From contig NZ_JAHEPS010000006.1 in the NCBI RefSeq assembly GCF_018596335.1, positions 62,001-126,000 on the forward strand: 64,000 bases of DNA, in the 5' to 3' direction. Shown piece by piece: positions 25,386 through 34,268 of this stretch. The stretch's first letter is position 1. Each line of letters begins with the position of its first letter. The notes below the pieces were generated by a model. It had not been told where the DNA came from. It saw only the letters and a list, made by a program, of their open reading frames with translations, and ran no database searches. Source of the DNA: Shewanella jiangmenensis. Lineage in GTDB: Bacteria > Pseudomonadota > Gammaproteobacteria > Enterobacterales > Shewanellaceae. Both the position numbers and the translations under genes were made by a program.

Positions 25386-25414
25386 ATTGTAGGCAGGTCG
25401 GATGAGATTGACAA
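25386..25414 (-). promoter_or_regulatory. Sigma70-type promoter of the candidate small RNA
   Basis: On the minus strand: TTGTCA (25414-25409), exactly 17 bp, TACAAT (25391-25386). Predicted start near 25379. Confidence 0.7.
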
Positions 25415-25613
25415 ACGAGAAAAATTGGATTTATTCATTAGAAAATCTAATTAACTAAAAGGTGATTAAGCTCTCATTTTGCGCCGTTTCAGCGCGAATT
25501 CGACTAATTAAGCACATAGCGGGCATAACTTTGCGTATTGCATTCACCCGGATTGTTATCATCCCTTTAATCCCGTCAGCCATGCAAACTTTCGCCAGTG
25601 CCGCCAAAGCCAA

Positions 25614-25641
25614 TTGCCTGGTTAATTTTTGGGGGTATAGT
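25614..25641 (+). promoter_or_regulatory. Promoter of the S9 peptidase gene
   Basis: TTGCCT, 16 bp, TATAGT. It ends 42 bp before the start codon, giving a leader of about 35 nt that includes the AAGGA site. Confidence 0.62.
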
Positions 25642-25683
25642 GGGCAGCGACAATGCAAGTCCCAATTCTGAAGGATGATAACA

Positions 25684-27834
25684 ATGACAAGCAGAATCAG
25701 CACCCTTAGCCTGCTCACGCTGGGATTGACCCTGGCGCTTGGCGGCTGCAACAGCAAAGACAGCACCAACGCCAAGGCCGAGCTTGCGTATCCCGCATCC
25801 GAGGTAAAACCTCTGGTGGAAGAGCTTCATGGCGTTAAAGTAGAAGACCCCTACCGCTGGCTTGAAGAAAACAGCCCCGCCACGGAAGACTGGGTTAAAC
25901 GCCAGCAGGCCTTTGGTGACAAGTATCTGGCCGATATTCCCAATAAGCAGGTGGTGGTCGACAGGATCACTGAGCTTTGGAATTTTGAAAAAGTCGGCGC
26001 GCCGTTTGAACATGGCGATAACCGCTTTGTGTTCCGTAACGACGGTCTGCAGTCACAAAACGTGCTTTATGTGAGTGAAAATGGCGGCGCCGAGCGCGTG
26101 CTGCTTGACCCCAACAAGCTGTCGGCCGATGGCACTGTGGCGCTTTCGGGCGTGTCAGTGAGCGGCGATGGCAAGACACTGGCGTTTGGTGTGTCCAAGT
26201 CCGGCTCCGACTGGCAGGAGTGGGCCTTTATCGATGTAGCCAGTGGTCGCAAGCTTGGCGACAGCCTCAAATGGATCAAATTCTCCCGCGCCGAATGGGC
26301 TCACGATAACAGCGGCGTGTACTACTCCCGCTACGATGCACCCAAGGGCGGCGATATCCTCTCGGATGTTAACTACAACCAAAAAGTCTACTTCCATCGT
26401 TTGGGCGAATCCCAGGACAAAGACACCCTCGTGTATGAGCGTCCGGATAATCCGGAGTGGGGCTTCTCCGCTTCTGTCTCAGATGATGGCGACTTCCTGC
26501 TTATCAGCATTTCGGTCGGTACCGACAGCCGCAATCGCTTTTTCTACAAGCCGCTTAAGGACCGCAGCCTGAAAGTGGTCGAACTGATGGGCGAGCTTGA
26601 GGCCGAGTATCAGTTCCTTGGTAACGAAGGCCCGGTGTTTTTCTTCAAAACCGATTTGGATGCGCCTAAGGGCCGGGTGATTGCAGTCGATACCCGCAAA
26701 CCTGCCAAAGCAAACTGGCAGACGGTTATTCCTGAGTCGGATGACCCCATCGCGGCGGTCAGCATCATTGGCGGCCATTTGGTGGTGAGTTATCTTCATG
26801 ATGTGCTTGGCAAACTGTCAGTATTCAACATGGATGGCAGCAAGCGTGAAGAGGTGAAACTGCCCGGTCTTGGCAAGATTGCCGGCCCCTTTGGCAAGCC
26901 AACCAAACCGTACTTCTATTATGTGTTCAACAGCTACGTGCAGCCTGAAACCATCTACAAGTATGATTTGGACAAGGGCAGCAACGAGCTTTTCAGCGCG
27001 CCCAAGGTGTCGTTCAATCCCGACGACTACGCCTCTGAGCAGGTGTTTTACACCAGTAAAGACGGCACCCGTATCCCGATGATCCTGAGCTACAAAAAAG
27101 GACTCAAGAAGGATGGCAACAACCCCACGCTGCTGTATGCCTATGGTGGTTTCTCGATTTCCATGACCCCACGCTTCAGCCCGGCCACCATCGCCTGGCT
27201 CGATATGGGCGGCATCTATGCGGTGCCAGCACTGCGCGGCGGCAGTGAATATGGTGAAGAGTGGCACAAGGCCGGCATGTTCGGTAAAAAGCAGAACGTG
27301 TTTGACGACTACTACGCCGCCGCCGAATACCTTATCAGCGAAAAATACACCCAAAGCAGTAAACTTGGTGCCTATGGCCGCAGTAACGGCGGTTTACTGA
27401 TGGGCGCGGCGGTAACCCAGCGGCCTGAGCTGTTTGCCGCTGTGTTGCCGGCAGTGGGCGTGCTGGATATGCTGCGCTTCCATAAGTTCACCATCGGCTG
27501 GGCCTGGACTGCGGAATACGGCAGCGCCGATAACGCCGCTGACTTCCCGTATCTGCTGGCTTACTCGCCGTATCACAATGTAAAAGCGCAACAATATCCG
27601 GCAACAATGGTGATGACCGCCGATCACGACGACAGGGTAGTGCCGCTGCACAGCTTCAAGTTTGGCGCTATGCTTCAGGCCAGGCAGCAGGGCGATGCCC
27701 CTGTGATTATGCGTATCGAATCCAAGGCCGGTCACGGTGCCGGTAAGCCAACTTCGATGCAAATTGCGGAGTTTGCCGACATTTACGCCTTCCTGTGGCA
27801 GAACTTCGGTTTAACATTACCGCAAAAGCTTTGA
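25684..27834 (+). CDS. Prolyl oligopeptidase family protein (S9A), lipoprotein
   Basis: The ATG at 25684 is chosen because AAGGA is properly spaced; an ATG at 25675 is too close to it. The 716-residue protein starts with a lipoprotein signal, lipobox LGGC (Cys about residue 22). A seven-bladed beta-propeller (about 75-440) precedes an alpha/beta hydrolase domain. The catalytic serine is in GRSNGG (Ser567), the aspartate in DHDDRV (about 649) and the histidine in GHGAG (His684). It cleaves short peptides after proline or a related residue, here probably in the periplasm or anchored to a membrane. Confidence 0.93.
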   Translation: MTSRISTLSLLTLGLTLALGGCNSKDSTNAKAELAYPASEVKPLVEELHGVKVEDPYRWLEENSPATEDWVKRQQAFGDKYLADIPNKQVVVDRITELWNFEKVGAPFEHGDNRFVFRNDGLQSQNVLYVSENGGAERVLLDPNKLSADGTVALSGVSVSGDGKTLAFGVSKSGSDWQEWAFIDVASGRKLGDSLKWIKFSRAEWAHDNSGVYYSRYDAPKGGDILSDVNYNQKVYFHRLGESQDKDTLVYERPDNPEWGFSASVSDDGDFLLISISVGTDSRNRFFYKPLKDRSLKVVELMGELEAEYQFLGNEGPVFFFKTDLDAPKGRVIAVDTRKPAKANWQTVIPESDDPIAAVSIIGGHLVVSYLHDVLGKLSVFNMDGSKREEVKLPGLGKIAGPFGKPTKPYFYYVFNSYVQPETIYKYDLDKGSNELFSAPKVSFNPDDYASEQVFYTSKDGTRIPMILSYKKGLKKDGNNPTLLYAYGGFSISMTPRFSPATIAWLDMGGIYAVPALRGGSEYGEEWHKAGMFGKKQNVFDDYYAAAEYLISEKYTQSSKLGAYGRSNGGLLMGAAVTQRPELFAAVLPAVGVLDMLRFHKFTIGWAWTAEYGSADNAADFPYLLAYSPYHNVKAQQYPATMVMTADHDDRVVPLHSFKFGAMLQARQQGDAPVIMRIESKAGHGAGKPTSMQIAEFADIYAFLWQNFGLTLPQKL

Positions 27835-27861
27835 TCTGCACCGCATAATTCAAATCTTGTG

Positions 27862-27884
27862 ACAAGGGGCTTCGGCCCCTTTTA
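27862..27884 (+). terminator. Terminator of the S9 peptidase gene
   Basis: AAGGGGC, the stable TTCG tetraloop, GCCCCTTTT. Starts 29 bp after the stop codon. Confidence 0.85.
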
Positions 27885-27922
27885 TCATTTATTTTTCTTT
27901 ACGATTGCAGTCTGGCCGCCCA

Positions 27923-27951
27923 TTCACAATCCGCGGCGGGATAGGTATAGT
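27923..27951 (+). promoter_or_regulatory. Promoter of the ybgC-tol-pal operon
   Basis: TTCACA, 17 bp, TATAGT. Predicted start near 27958, about 32 nt before the ybgC start. Confidence 0.58.
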
Positions 27952-27989
27952 AGCGTCAATTTTACCATTGGGGATGCTGCACGTTTTTC

Positions 27990-28391
27990 ATGTTTTTATG
28001 GCCTATTTCTGTATATTACGAAGATACTGATGCCGGTGGGGTGGTTTACCATTCCAACTATCTGAATTTCTTCGAAAGGGCGCGCACTGAATGGTTACGA
28101 TCCTTCGGGATCAGCCAAACGTCGCTGCTGGCAGAGGACATCGCCTTTGTGGTTGCCCGCGCAGAGCTTGATTTTGTTCGCCCGGCGCGGTTTGAGCAGA
28201 ACTTAACGGTCGAGTCCAGTGTCTCAGACATGAAACGTGTGTCCATGGTATTTAATCAACGTTTGATAGATAACGAAGGCAACTGTTACTGTGAAGGTCG
28301 GATAACGGTTGCCTGTGTGACGCTCTCCAAAATGCGGCCACACGCTATACCCCCATTTATTGCGCAGGAGTTATTACAAGGTGCACGCTGA
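27990..28391 (+). CDS. ybgC: Acyl-CoA thioesterase YbgC (Tol-Pal cluster)
   Basis: The 133-residue hotdog-fold protein has the family motif YYEDTDAGGVVYHSNYL with the catalytic Asp, then FFERARTEWLR. The initiation region has no strong ribosome binding site. E. coli YbgC hydrolyses acyl-CoA and is always first in the tol-pal operon, as here. Cytoplasmic, possibly linked to phospholipid synthesis at the inner membrane. The tolQ start lies inside the end of this gene. Confidence 0.95.
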   Translation: MFLWPISVYYEDTDAGGVVYHSNYLNFFERARTEWLRSFGISQTSLLAEDIAFVVARAELDFVRPARFEQNLTVESSVSDMKRVSMVFNQRLIDNEGNCYCEGRITVACVTLSKMRPHAIPPFIAQELLQGAR

Positions 28392-29070
28392 AATTTCCTT
28401 TATTGGTCTGTTCATGCAGGCGAGTTTTCTCGTCAAGATAGTGATGCTTATCCTGATGGGCCTTTCTGTGGTGTCATGGGCTATCATCATCCAGCGCCGC
28501 AACCTGCTTAAAGGTGCGATTAAAAAGTCTGCCCGTTTTGAAGACCGTTTCTGGTCGGGGGTGGATTTGAACCGCCTTTATCAGGACCTGTCATCCCGCG
28601 GCGAAACCAACGCCGGCCTTGAAGCCATGTTCGTGACCGGTTTCAAAGAGTATTCGCGTCTGGCCCGCCTTTCGAGCAAGGTGCCCGGCGCCGTGATGGA
28701 TGGTACCTACCGCGCCATGCGGGTGACCCTGTCCCGCGAGCTTGAAAAACTCGAAGCCAACCTGCCAGCGCTGGCGACCATCGGCTCTGTGACCCCTTAT
28801 ATTGGTCTTTTTGGTACCGTGTGGGGGATCATGAACGCCTTTATCGCACTCGGCTCAGTTGCCAACCCAACGCTCGGTATTGTGGCGCCGGCCATCGCCG
28901 AAGCCCTTATCGCCACCGCCATGGGTCTGGCTGCCGCGATCCCTGCGGTCATTTTCTACAACCGTTTTACAACCGATGTGGAAAAGCTTGAAGGCACTTA
29001 CGTCAACTTTATGGAAGAGTTTTCCAGCATTCTGCATCGTCAGGCCTACAGCGAGAAGGAATCTGCCTGA
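28381..29070 (+). CDS. tolQ: Tol-Pal system proton channel subunit TolQ
   Basis: A GTG at 28381, behind AGGAG and 8 bp before the ybgC stop, gives 229 residues (E. coli 230). There are three membrane segments: about 10-32, then LEANLPALATIGSVTPYIG and the third in PAIAEALIATAMGLAAAIPA, the MotA/ExbB-type proton-channel core. With TolR it turns the proton gradient into force on TolA. Overlapping genes suggest coupled translation. Confidence 0.97.
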   Translation: MHAEISFIGLFMQASFLVKIVMLILMGLSVVSWAIIIQRRNLLKGAIKKSARFEDRFWSGVDLNRLYQDLSSRGETNAGLEAMFVTGFKEYSRLARLSSKVPGAVMDGTYRAMRVTLSRELEKLEANLPALATIGSVTPYIGLFGTVWGIMNAFIALGSVANPTLGIVAPAIAEALIATAMGLAAAIPAVIFYNRFTTDVEKLEGTYVNFMEEFSSILHRQAYSEKESA

Positions 29071-29507
29071 TGCAAGGCTATCAGCGTAAACGCCGCCGTC
29101 CGGTGGCCGAGATTAACGTAGTGCCCTACATCGACGTGATGTTGGTACTGCTTATCATCTTTATGGCAACTGCGCCCGTGGTAACTCAGGGCGTGAAAGT
29201 CGACCTGCCCCAGGGCGAGGCCGAGCCTTTGTCCACCGAAAGCAAGCCACCCGTGGTGGCGGCGCTCGATGCCAATGGCGATTACTACCTCGATATCGGC
29301 AGCGGCGGCAGCGACAAAGACGTGCTGACCCTCGAAGAGATGCAGGTGCAGGTTGCGGCCGTGCTGTCGGTTGAGCCTGAGCGTCCGGTGGTGGTTAAGG
29401 CCGACCGCAGTGTGCCCTACGAAGAGGTGATAGGTTTGATGGTGGCGCTGCAACAGGCGGGCGTGCCATCGGTGGGCTTGATGACGGACTCACCAGAGGA
29501 GAAGTAA
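29070..29507 (+). CDS. tolR: Tol-Pal system protein TolR
   Basis: Its ATG overlaps the tolQ stop by one base. The 145-residue protein has a short cytoplasmic start (KRRRPVAEINVVPYIDVM), one membrane helix holding the conserved proton-carrying Asp (YIDVMLVLLIIFM), and a periplasmic ExbD-like domain ending in VGLMTDS. It works with TolQ to power TolA. Confidence 0.97.
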   Translation: MQGYQRKRRRPVAEINVVPYIDVMLVLLIIFMATAPVVTQGVKVDLPQGEAEPLSTESKPPVVAALDANGDYYLDIGSGGSDKDVLTLEEMQVQVAAVLSVEPERPVVVKADRSVPYEEVIGLMVALQQAGVPSVGLMTDSPEEK

Positions 29508-29510
29508 CGG

Positions 29511-30623
29511 GTGGCAGGAAAGTCTGATTTACGTCTGCCCTTGGTGGTATCCTTTGCATTGCACGGCGCGCTGTTACTGGTCGCCGTGTTTGGCTTATTT
29601 GACTTCCTGAAGCCCAAATTGCAGCCCCAGGAGCCCGCCGCCGCAGCGCCGGTGCAGGCAACGCTGGTGGATTCGGGCAAGGTGGCGGCTGAAGCGCAAA
29701 AGATCCGCGATAAAAAAGCGGATCAGGAGCGTAAAGAAAAGGCCCGCCAGGAAGAGCTTGAACGCAAAGCGGAAGAAGCGAAAAAGGCCCGCGAGCGTGA
29801 ACAGGAAAAAATCAAGCAGCTTGAAGTCGAGCGTCAGCAAAAAGAGATAGAGACGCAAAAGGCCATCGAAGAAGCCAAGCAGCAGGAAAAACAGGCCAAA
29901 GAAGCGGCACAAAAGGCTGAGGAAGAAAAGGTTCGCAAGGAAACCGAGCGCAAGCAGGCCGAGGCGGAAGCCAAGAAGGCCCAGGAAAAACGCGCTGCCG
30001 AAGAACTTGCCGCCAAGAAGGCCGAAGAGAAACGCAAGGCAGACGAAGCCAAGAAGGCAGAAGAGAAGCGCAAAGCCGACGAAGCCAAGAAAGCGGAAGA
30101 GAAACGCAAGGCCGACGAAGCCAAGAAGGCGGAAGAGAAGCGTAAAGCCGACGAAGCCAAGAAGGCGGAAGAGAAGCGCAAAGCCGACGAAGCCAAGAAA
30201 GCGGAAGAGAAACGTAAGGCCGAAGAAGCCAAGAAAAAAGCCGCTGAAGAAGCTGCCGCCGCCGAAGCGGCTGCGCGCGAGCAGGAGCTTGCAGAAATGA
30301 TGGCTGCCGAGCAGGCGACCATCGATGCGTCACGCAACAGCAAGCTGACCTCTGAGCGCGACCGCTACACTGCCATGATTAAATCCACCATCCAGCGCAA
30401 CCTGGTGGTAGATGAGTCGATGCGCGGTAAGCAGTGCCGTTTGCTTATCCGGCTTGCCAACGACGGTTTTGTGACCACAGTGCAGTCACTCGATGGCGAT
30501 TCTGTGGTGTGCCGTGCGGCCAAGGCTGCCGTGACCAAGGCGGGTAAATTGCCGGTGTCGCCTCAACCCGAGGTCTACCAGCTGATGAAAGAAATTAACC
30601 TTACCGTACAACCTGAAATTTAA
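29511..30623 (+). CDS. tolA: Tol-Pal system protein TolA
   Basis: A GTG start behind GGAG, 3 bp after tolR. The 370-residue protein has one N-terminal membrane helix (about 12-30) and a long Lys/Ala/Glu-rich helical stalk (about 60-255). Its C-terminal domain (about 270-370) has a Cys pair (GKQCRLLIRL and VVCRAAKAA). The stalk includes six 36-bp repeats. TolA spans the periplasm and contacts TolB, Pal and CpoB. The end of the gene is part of a 14-bp tandem repeat that contains the stop codon. Confidence 0.96.
   Translation: MAGKSDLRLPLVVSFALHGALLLVAVFGLFDFLKPKLQPQEPAAAAPVQATLVDSGKVAAEAQKIRDKKADQERKEKARQEELERKAEEAKKAREREQEKIKQLEVERQQKEIETQKAIEEAKQQEKQAKEAAQKAEEEKVRKETERKQAEAEAKKAQEKRAAEELAAKKAEEKRKADEAKKAEEKRKADEAKKAEEKRKADEAKKAEEKRKADEAKKAEEKRKADEAKKAEEKRKAEEAKKKAAEEAAAAEAAAREQELAEMMAAEQATIDASRNSKLTSERDRYTAMIKSTIQRNLVVDESMRGKQCRLLIRLANDGFVTTVQSLDGDSVVCRAAKAAVTKAGKLPVSPQPEVYQLMKEINLTVQPEI
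30021..30236. repeat. Six 36-bp coding repeats in the tolA stalk
   Basis: Six units of 12 codons (A-E-E-K-R-K-A-D-E-A-K-K) starting at 30021 in steps of 36. Copies are nearly identical at the protein level, with silent changes in DNA. Copy number probably varies between strains. Confidence 0.92.
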
Positions 30624-30654
30624 GTTCTGAAATTTACGTCCTGAAAGTTGAGTA
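30613..30654. repeat. Three 14-bp tandem repeats across the tolA stop codon
   Basis: CTGAAATTTAAGTT, CTGAAATTTACGTC and CTGAAAGTTGAGTA follow one another. The first contains the tolA stop; the third ends right at the AAAGGAG site of tolB. Confidence 0.85.
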
Positions 30655-30664
30655 AAGGAGTTTC

Positions 30665-31987
30665 ATGAAGCGCATTCTTAAGTGGGCAGTACTGCTCGGT
30701 GCGGTACTGACAGTCCCGGCGCGCGCCGCGCTGGATATCGTGATCACCGAAGGTGTGGACGCCGCCCGTCCTATCGCCGTAGTGCCTTTTGTGTGGCAGG
30801 GCACAGGCCCTGTGCCATCACAAATCTCTGATGTGGTCGCCTCAGATTTAACCCGCAGCGGTACTTTTAAGCCGCTCGACCCGCGCGGTCTGCCACAAAG
30901 TGGCATCGCCAGTCTGGCCGAATTTGCGCCGCAGCAGTGGTCCGGTATCAATGCCGAAGCCGCTGTGGTCGGTACCATCAAGCCTTATGGCCCGGATCAG
31001 TATCTGGTGACCTTTGATTTGATTGACCTTATCAAGGCTCAGGCCGGGCAGGGCGTGCAAAACAAACAGGAATTGCTGCTTGAGAGCCGCCAGACGGTGA
31101 TCACCTCGGCGCAATTCCGCCAGTACGGTCACCGCGTGAGTGACATAGTGTATGAGAAGCTCACCGGTATTCGCGGCGCCTTCCTGACACGTATCGCCTA
31201 CGTGCTGATTAACCATGGCGATAAAGTGCCATACCGCCTGATGATTGCTGACTACGATGGTTACAACGAGCAGATGCTGCTGCGCTCGCCTGAGCCATTG
31301 ATGTCGCCTTCCTGGTCACCTGACGGTCGTCGTCTGGCTTACGTGAGCTTTGAAAACCGCAAAGCGGAAATCTTTGTACAGGACATCTACAGCCAAAACC
31401 GCGTGAAGGTATCGAGCTTCCCCGGCATTAACGGCGCGCCAAGTTTCTCGCCTGACGGCAAGACACTGGCGGTGACCCTGTCAAAAGACGGCCAGAGCGA
31501 AATCTATACCATTGATATTGCGACCAAGACCACGCGCCGCATTACCAACCATTACTCCATCGATACCGAGCCAAGCTGGTTCCCTGATGGTCGCTCGCTG
31601 CTGATCACTTCAGAGCGCGGCGGTCGTCCACAGCTGTATAAGGTAGAGCTGGATTCAGGTAAACTGACTCGTCTGACCTTTGACGGTGAGTGGAACCTCG
31701 GTGGCTCCATTACCCCCGATGGCCGTCACATCGTGTTTGTAAACCGTACCAACGGCAAGTTCAACATTGCCCGCATGGATCTGGAAACCCGTTTCATGCA
31801 GGTATTGACCTCCACCCGTCTTGACGAATCTCCCAGTGTGGCGCCCAATGGCACCATGGTCATTTATGGCACCACACATCAGGGCCGGCAGGTGCTCGCT
31901 GCCGTGTCTATGGATGGACGTTTCAAGGCAAGATTGCCAGTGGGACAGGGCGAGGTGAAATCACCTTCCTGGTCTCCCTTCCTGTAA
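30665..31987 (+). CDS. tolB: Tol-Pal system periplasmic protein TolB
   Basis: AAAGGAG lies 5 bp before the ATG. The 440-residue protein has a signal peptide (cleavage about residue 20, ARA|ALDIVI). An N-terminal alpha/beta domain (about 22-165) follows, then a six-bladed beta-propeller with repeated [13 protein letters not shown] motifs (SWSPDGR, SFSPDGK, SWFPDGR). It binds Pal at the outer membrane and TolA. The usual neighbour order is kept. Confidence 0.97.
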   Translation: MKRILKWAVLLGAVLTVPARAALDIVITEGVDAARPIAVVPFVWQGTGPVPSQISDVVASDLTRSGTFKPLDPRGLPQSGIASLAEFAPQQWSGINAEAAVVGTIKPYGPDQYLVTFDLIDLIKAQAGQGVQNKQELLLESRQTVITSAQFRQYGHRVSDIVYEKLTGIRGAFLTRIAYVLINHGDKVPYRLMIADYDGYNEQMLLRSPEPLMSPSWSPDGRRLAYVSFENRKAEIFVQDIYSQNRVKVSSFPGINGAPSFSPDGKTLAVTLSKDGQSEIYTIDIATKTTRRITNHYSIDTEPSWFPDGRSLLITSERGGRPQLYKVELDSGKLTRLTFDGEWNLGGSITPDGRHIVFVNRTNGKFNIARMDLETRFMQVLTSTRLDESPSVAPNGTMVIYGTTHQGRQVLAAVSMDGRFKARLPVGQGEVKSPSWSPFL

Positions 31988-32025
31988 CTGTTTGAATTAT
32001 TGTTGATTGATTTAAGGAATTTAAA

Positions 32026-32556
32026 ATGGAATTGAACAAGCTGCTCAAGACTCTGCTGGTGGTTGCTCCGATTTTTGCTCTGGGCGCCTGTAGTTCTACT
32101 GACTCTGCTTCTGATGCATCCGGCTCTGAAAGCGGCATGGATGGCGGCAGCTACGGTGGTGTTGAAACCGGCAGCGCTGCTGGCATGATGACCGCTGAAG
32201 AGCAGGCTCGCATGAAGCAGGAACAGCTGCGTCGCGAAAACGTGATTTACTTCGACTTCGACCGCAGTGAAGTATCTCCTCAGTCTGAAGAGACTCTGAT
32301 GGCCCACGGTAACTACCTGGTGGAAAACCCATCAGTACGTATCCTGATTGAAGGTCACTCGGACGAGCGTGGTACGCCAGAGTACAACGTAGCCCTGGGT
32401 GAGCGCCGTGCCAAAGCTGTTGCCAAGTACTTGCAGTCTATGGGCGTGCAGCCTTCTCAGATGAGCATCGTCAGCTACGGTGAAGAGAAGCCTCAGGATC
32501 TGTCCCGCACCGACGAAGGTTTCTCTATGAACCGTCGCGCGGTACTGGTGTACTGA
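32026..32556 (+). CDS. pal: Peptidoglycan-associated lipoprotein Pal
   Basis: The 176-residue protein has lipobox LGAC (Cys22), a Ser/Gly-rich linker and an OmpA-like peptidoglycan-binding domain (about 70-176) with IYFDFDRSEV, GHSDERGTPEYN and NRRAVLVY. It anchors the outer membrane to the cell wall and is recycled by TolB at the septum. Codon choice is strongly biased toward favoured codons, as expected for an abundant lipoprotein. Confidence 0.97.
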   Translation: MELNKLLKTLLVVAPIFALGACSSTDSASDASGSESGMDGGSYGGVETGSAAGMMTAEEQARMKQEQLRRENVIYFDFDRSEVSPQSEETLMAHGNYLVENPSVRILIEGHSDERGTPEYNVALGERRAKAVAKYLQSMGVQPSQMSIVSYGEEKPQDLSRTDEGFSMNRRAVLVY

Positions 32557-32582
32557 GGTTAACCACGACAGGGTAAGGGTTG

Positions 32583-33359
32583 ATGAAAAAGAGCGTATTA
32601 CTGATTTCCATGGTGCTGGCAATGCCGGCACTGGCCAAGGCACCGGTTGAAGATCTGGGTTCCGGCAGCGCTGATGACAGGGTTGCCAAACTCGAGCGGA
32701 TCCTCAAAGCCAAGCAGCAAACTGACTTTGACATGCAGCGCCGTTTGGATTCGCTGCAGCAGGAAGTGCTGGAGCTGCGTGGGCTGGCTGAGCAGCAGAA
32801 CTATCAAATCAACGAGATGCTTGAGCGTCAGCGCAAGCTCTACGAAGAGATAGCCAATCTGCAGTCGGCGCCCAAGCCAAGCCAGAGCGCCTCGGCCGCA
32901 GGTGCAGCCGCTGCTGTGTCTCAGCCTGTGCCTTCACAGGGTCAGTCTACGCCTTCTCCGAGCGCCGGCGCAGTGGATGCCACGCTCAATGAAACCGCCG
33001 CCTATGAAGGCGCCATCAATCTGGTGCTGAAAGAGCGCCGCTATGATGATGCCATCACGGCGTTTCGCAGTTTCGTCAAGCAATACCCGACGTCGAATTA
33101 CTCAGACAATGCCAACTACTGGCTCGGTCAGCTGCTCTATAATAAGAACGAGCTGGACGAAGCCCGTGGTGCTTTCACCGTGGTTGTCGAAAAATACCCC
33201 GATTCGGGCAAACGTGGCGACAGTCTGGTGAAACTCGGTCTTATCGCTGAGAAAAAAGGCGATAAGACCGGTGCAAAAAATCTGTACCGTAAAGTCATCC
33301 AGGACTACGCAAACAGTGCTGCAGCGCGCATTGCACAGCAGCAATTGAACGCACTTTGA
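32583..33359 (+). CDS. cpoB: Cell division coordinator CpoB (YbgF)
   Basis: The ATG at 32583 gives 258 residues: a signal peptide (to about residue 20), a trimerising coiled coil (about 35-95, DRVAKLERILKAKQQ), a Pro/Ser/Ala-rich linker, and TPR repeats (about 140-258) with NYWLGQLLYNKN and GAKNLYRKVI. It binds TolA and PBP1B-LpoB and links outer-membrane constriction to septal peptidoglycan synthesis. A weak hairpin with five T (33375-33401) probably ends the operon. Confidence 0.94.
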   Translation: MKKSVLLISMVLAMPALAKAPVEDLGSGSADDRVAKLERILKAKQQTDFDMQRRLDSLQQEVLELRGLAEQQNYQINEMLERQRKLYEEIANLQSAPKPSQSASAAGAAAAVSQPVPSQGQSTPSPSAGAVDATLNETAAYEGAINLVLKERRYDDAITAFRSFVKQYPTSNYSDNANYWLGQLLYNKNELDEARGAFTVVVEKYPDSGKRGDSLVKLGLIAEKKGDKTGAKNLYRKVIQDYANSAAARIAQQQLNAL

Positions 33360-33431
33360 TGGGTTTTAACTCAGAAAACAGTCTCTTGGGCTGTTTTTCA
33401 TGCAAACGGCAAAAGTTTCGGGAATTTGCGC

Positions 33432-33459
33432 TTGCATGGAGAACTGAAAAAGGTATTAT
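33432..33459 (+). promoter_or_regulatory. Promoter of the tRNA-Lys array
   Basis: TTGCAT, 16 bp, TATTAT, then a GC-rich stretch (GGCGCCC) between the -10 box and the predicted start near 33466. Such a discriminator is typical of stringently controlled stable-RNA promoters. Confidence 0.6.
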
Positions 33460-33505
33460 AGGCGCCCTCAGCGCAGCCAAGGCGGCGTAGAGGGCAAACC
33501 TGAAC

Positions 33506-33581
33506 GGGTCGTTAGCTCAGTCGGTAGAGCAGTTGGCTTTTAACCAATTGGTCGAAGGTTCGAATCCTTCACGACCCACCA
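33506..33581 (+). tRNA. tRNA-Lys (UUU), copy 1 of 8
   Basis: 76 nt including CCA. Acceptor GGGTCGT pairs with ACGACCC, anticodon TTT at positions 34-36, T-loop TTCGAAT. All eight copies are identical. Confidence 0.98.
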
Positions 33582-33605
33582 AGTTCCAGGCGTGCCGATC
33601 CCGAT

Positions 33606-33681
33606 GGGTCGTTAGCTCAGTCGGTAGAGCAGTTGGCTTTTAACCAATTGGTCGAAGGTTCGAATCCTTCACGACCCACCA
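33606..33681 (+). tRNA. tRNA-Lys (UUU), copy 2 of 8
   Basis: Identical to copy 1; spacer of 24 bp before it. Confidence 0.98.
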
Positions 33682-33718
33682 ACTTCGGTGGGTTAGGGAT
33701 CAAATTACAGTATCGAGC

Positions 33719-33794
33719 GGGTCGTTAGCTCAGTCGGTAGAGCAGTTGGCTTTTAACCAATTGGTCGAAGGTTCGAATCCTTCACGACCCACCA
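33719..33794 (+). tRNA. tRNA-Lys (UUU), copy 3 of 8
   Basis: Identical to copy 1; spacer of 37 bp before it. Confidence 0.98.
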
Positions 33795-33823
33795 CTCTTG
33801 TGTGGGGTACTGTATCAAAATGT

Positions 33824-33899
33824 GGGTCGTTAGCTCAGTCGGTAGAGCAGTTGGCTTTTAACCAATTGGTCGAAGGTTCGAATCCTTCACGACCCACCA
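33824..33899 (+). tRNA. tRNA-Lys (UUU), copy 4 of 8
   Basis: Identical to copy 1; spacer of 29 bp before it. The spacer after it begins CTTCCTT, shared with those after copies 5 and 6. Confidence 0.98.
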
Positions 33900-33936
33900 C
33901 TTCCTTGAAGTGAATTCTGCGGTAAATCAACAAGTT

Positions 33937-34012
33937 GGGTCGTTAGCTCAGTCGGTAGAGCAGTTGGCTTTTAACCAATTGGTCGAAGGTTCGAATCCTT
34001 CACGACCCACCA
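33937..34012 (+). tRNA. tRNA-Lys (UUU), copy 5 of 8
   Basis: Identical to copy 1; spacer of 37 bp before it. Confidence 0.98.
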
Positions 34013-34038
34013 CTTCCTTGTTGACCGCAACACATGTT

Positions 34039-34114
34039 GGGTCGTTAGCTCAGTCGGTAGAGCAGTTGGCTTTTAACCAATTGGTCGAAGGTTCGAATCC
34101 TTCACGACCCACCA
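34039..34114 (+). tRNA. tRNA-Lys (UUU), copy 6 of 8
   Basis: Identical to copy 1; spacer of 26 bp before it. Confidence 0.98.
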
Positions 34115-34162
34115 CTTCCTTCAAGTAAATAAATGCTGTAACACAATGATGTAATCAAATGC

Positions 34163-34238
34163 GGGTCGTTAGCTCAGTCGGTAGAGCAGTTGGCTTTTAA
34201 CCAATTGGTCGAAGGTTCGAATCCTTCACGACCCACCA
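34163..34238 (+). tRNA. tRNA-Lys (UUU), copy 7 of 8
   Basis: Identical to copy 1; the longest spacer, 48 bp, precedes it. Confidence 0.98.
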
Positions 34239-34268
34239 CCTTTGATAATGTTATTGCTGCTTCTTTAT

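Noticed and set aside
29834..30343. Long minus-strand frames opposite the tolA stalk
   Set aside because: They arise from the repetitive Lys/Glu/Ala codons of tolA.
33910..34128. 72-codon open frame over tRNA copies 5 and 6
   Set aside because: It is made of two tRNA sequences and cannot be a real gene.
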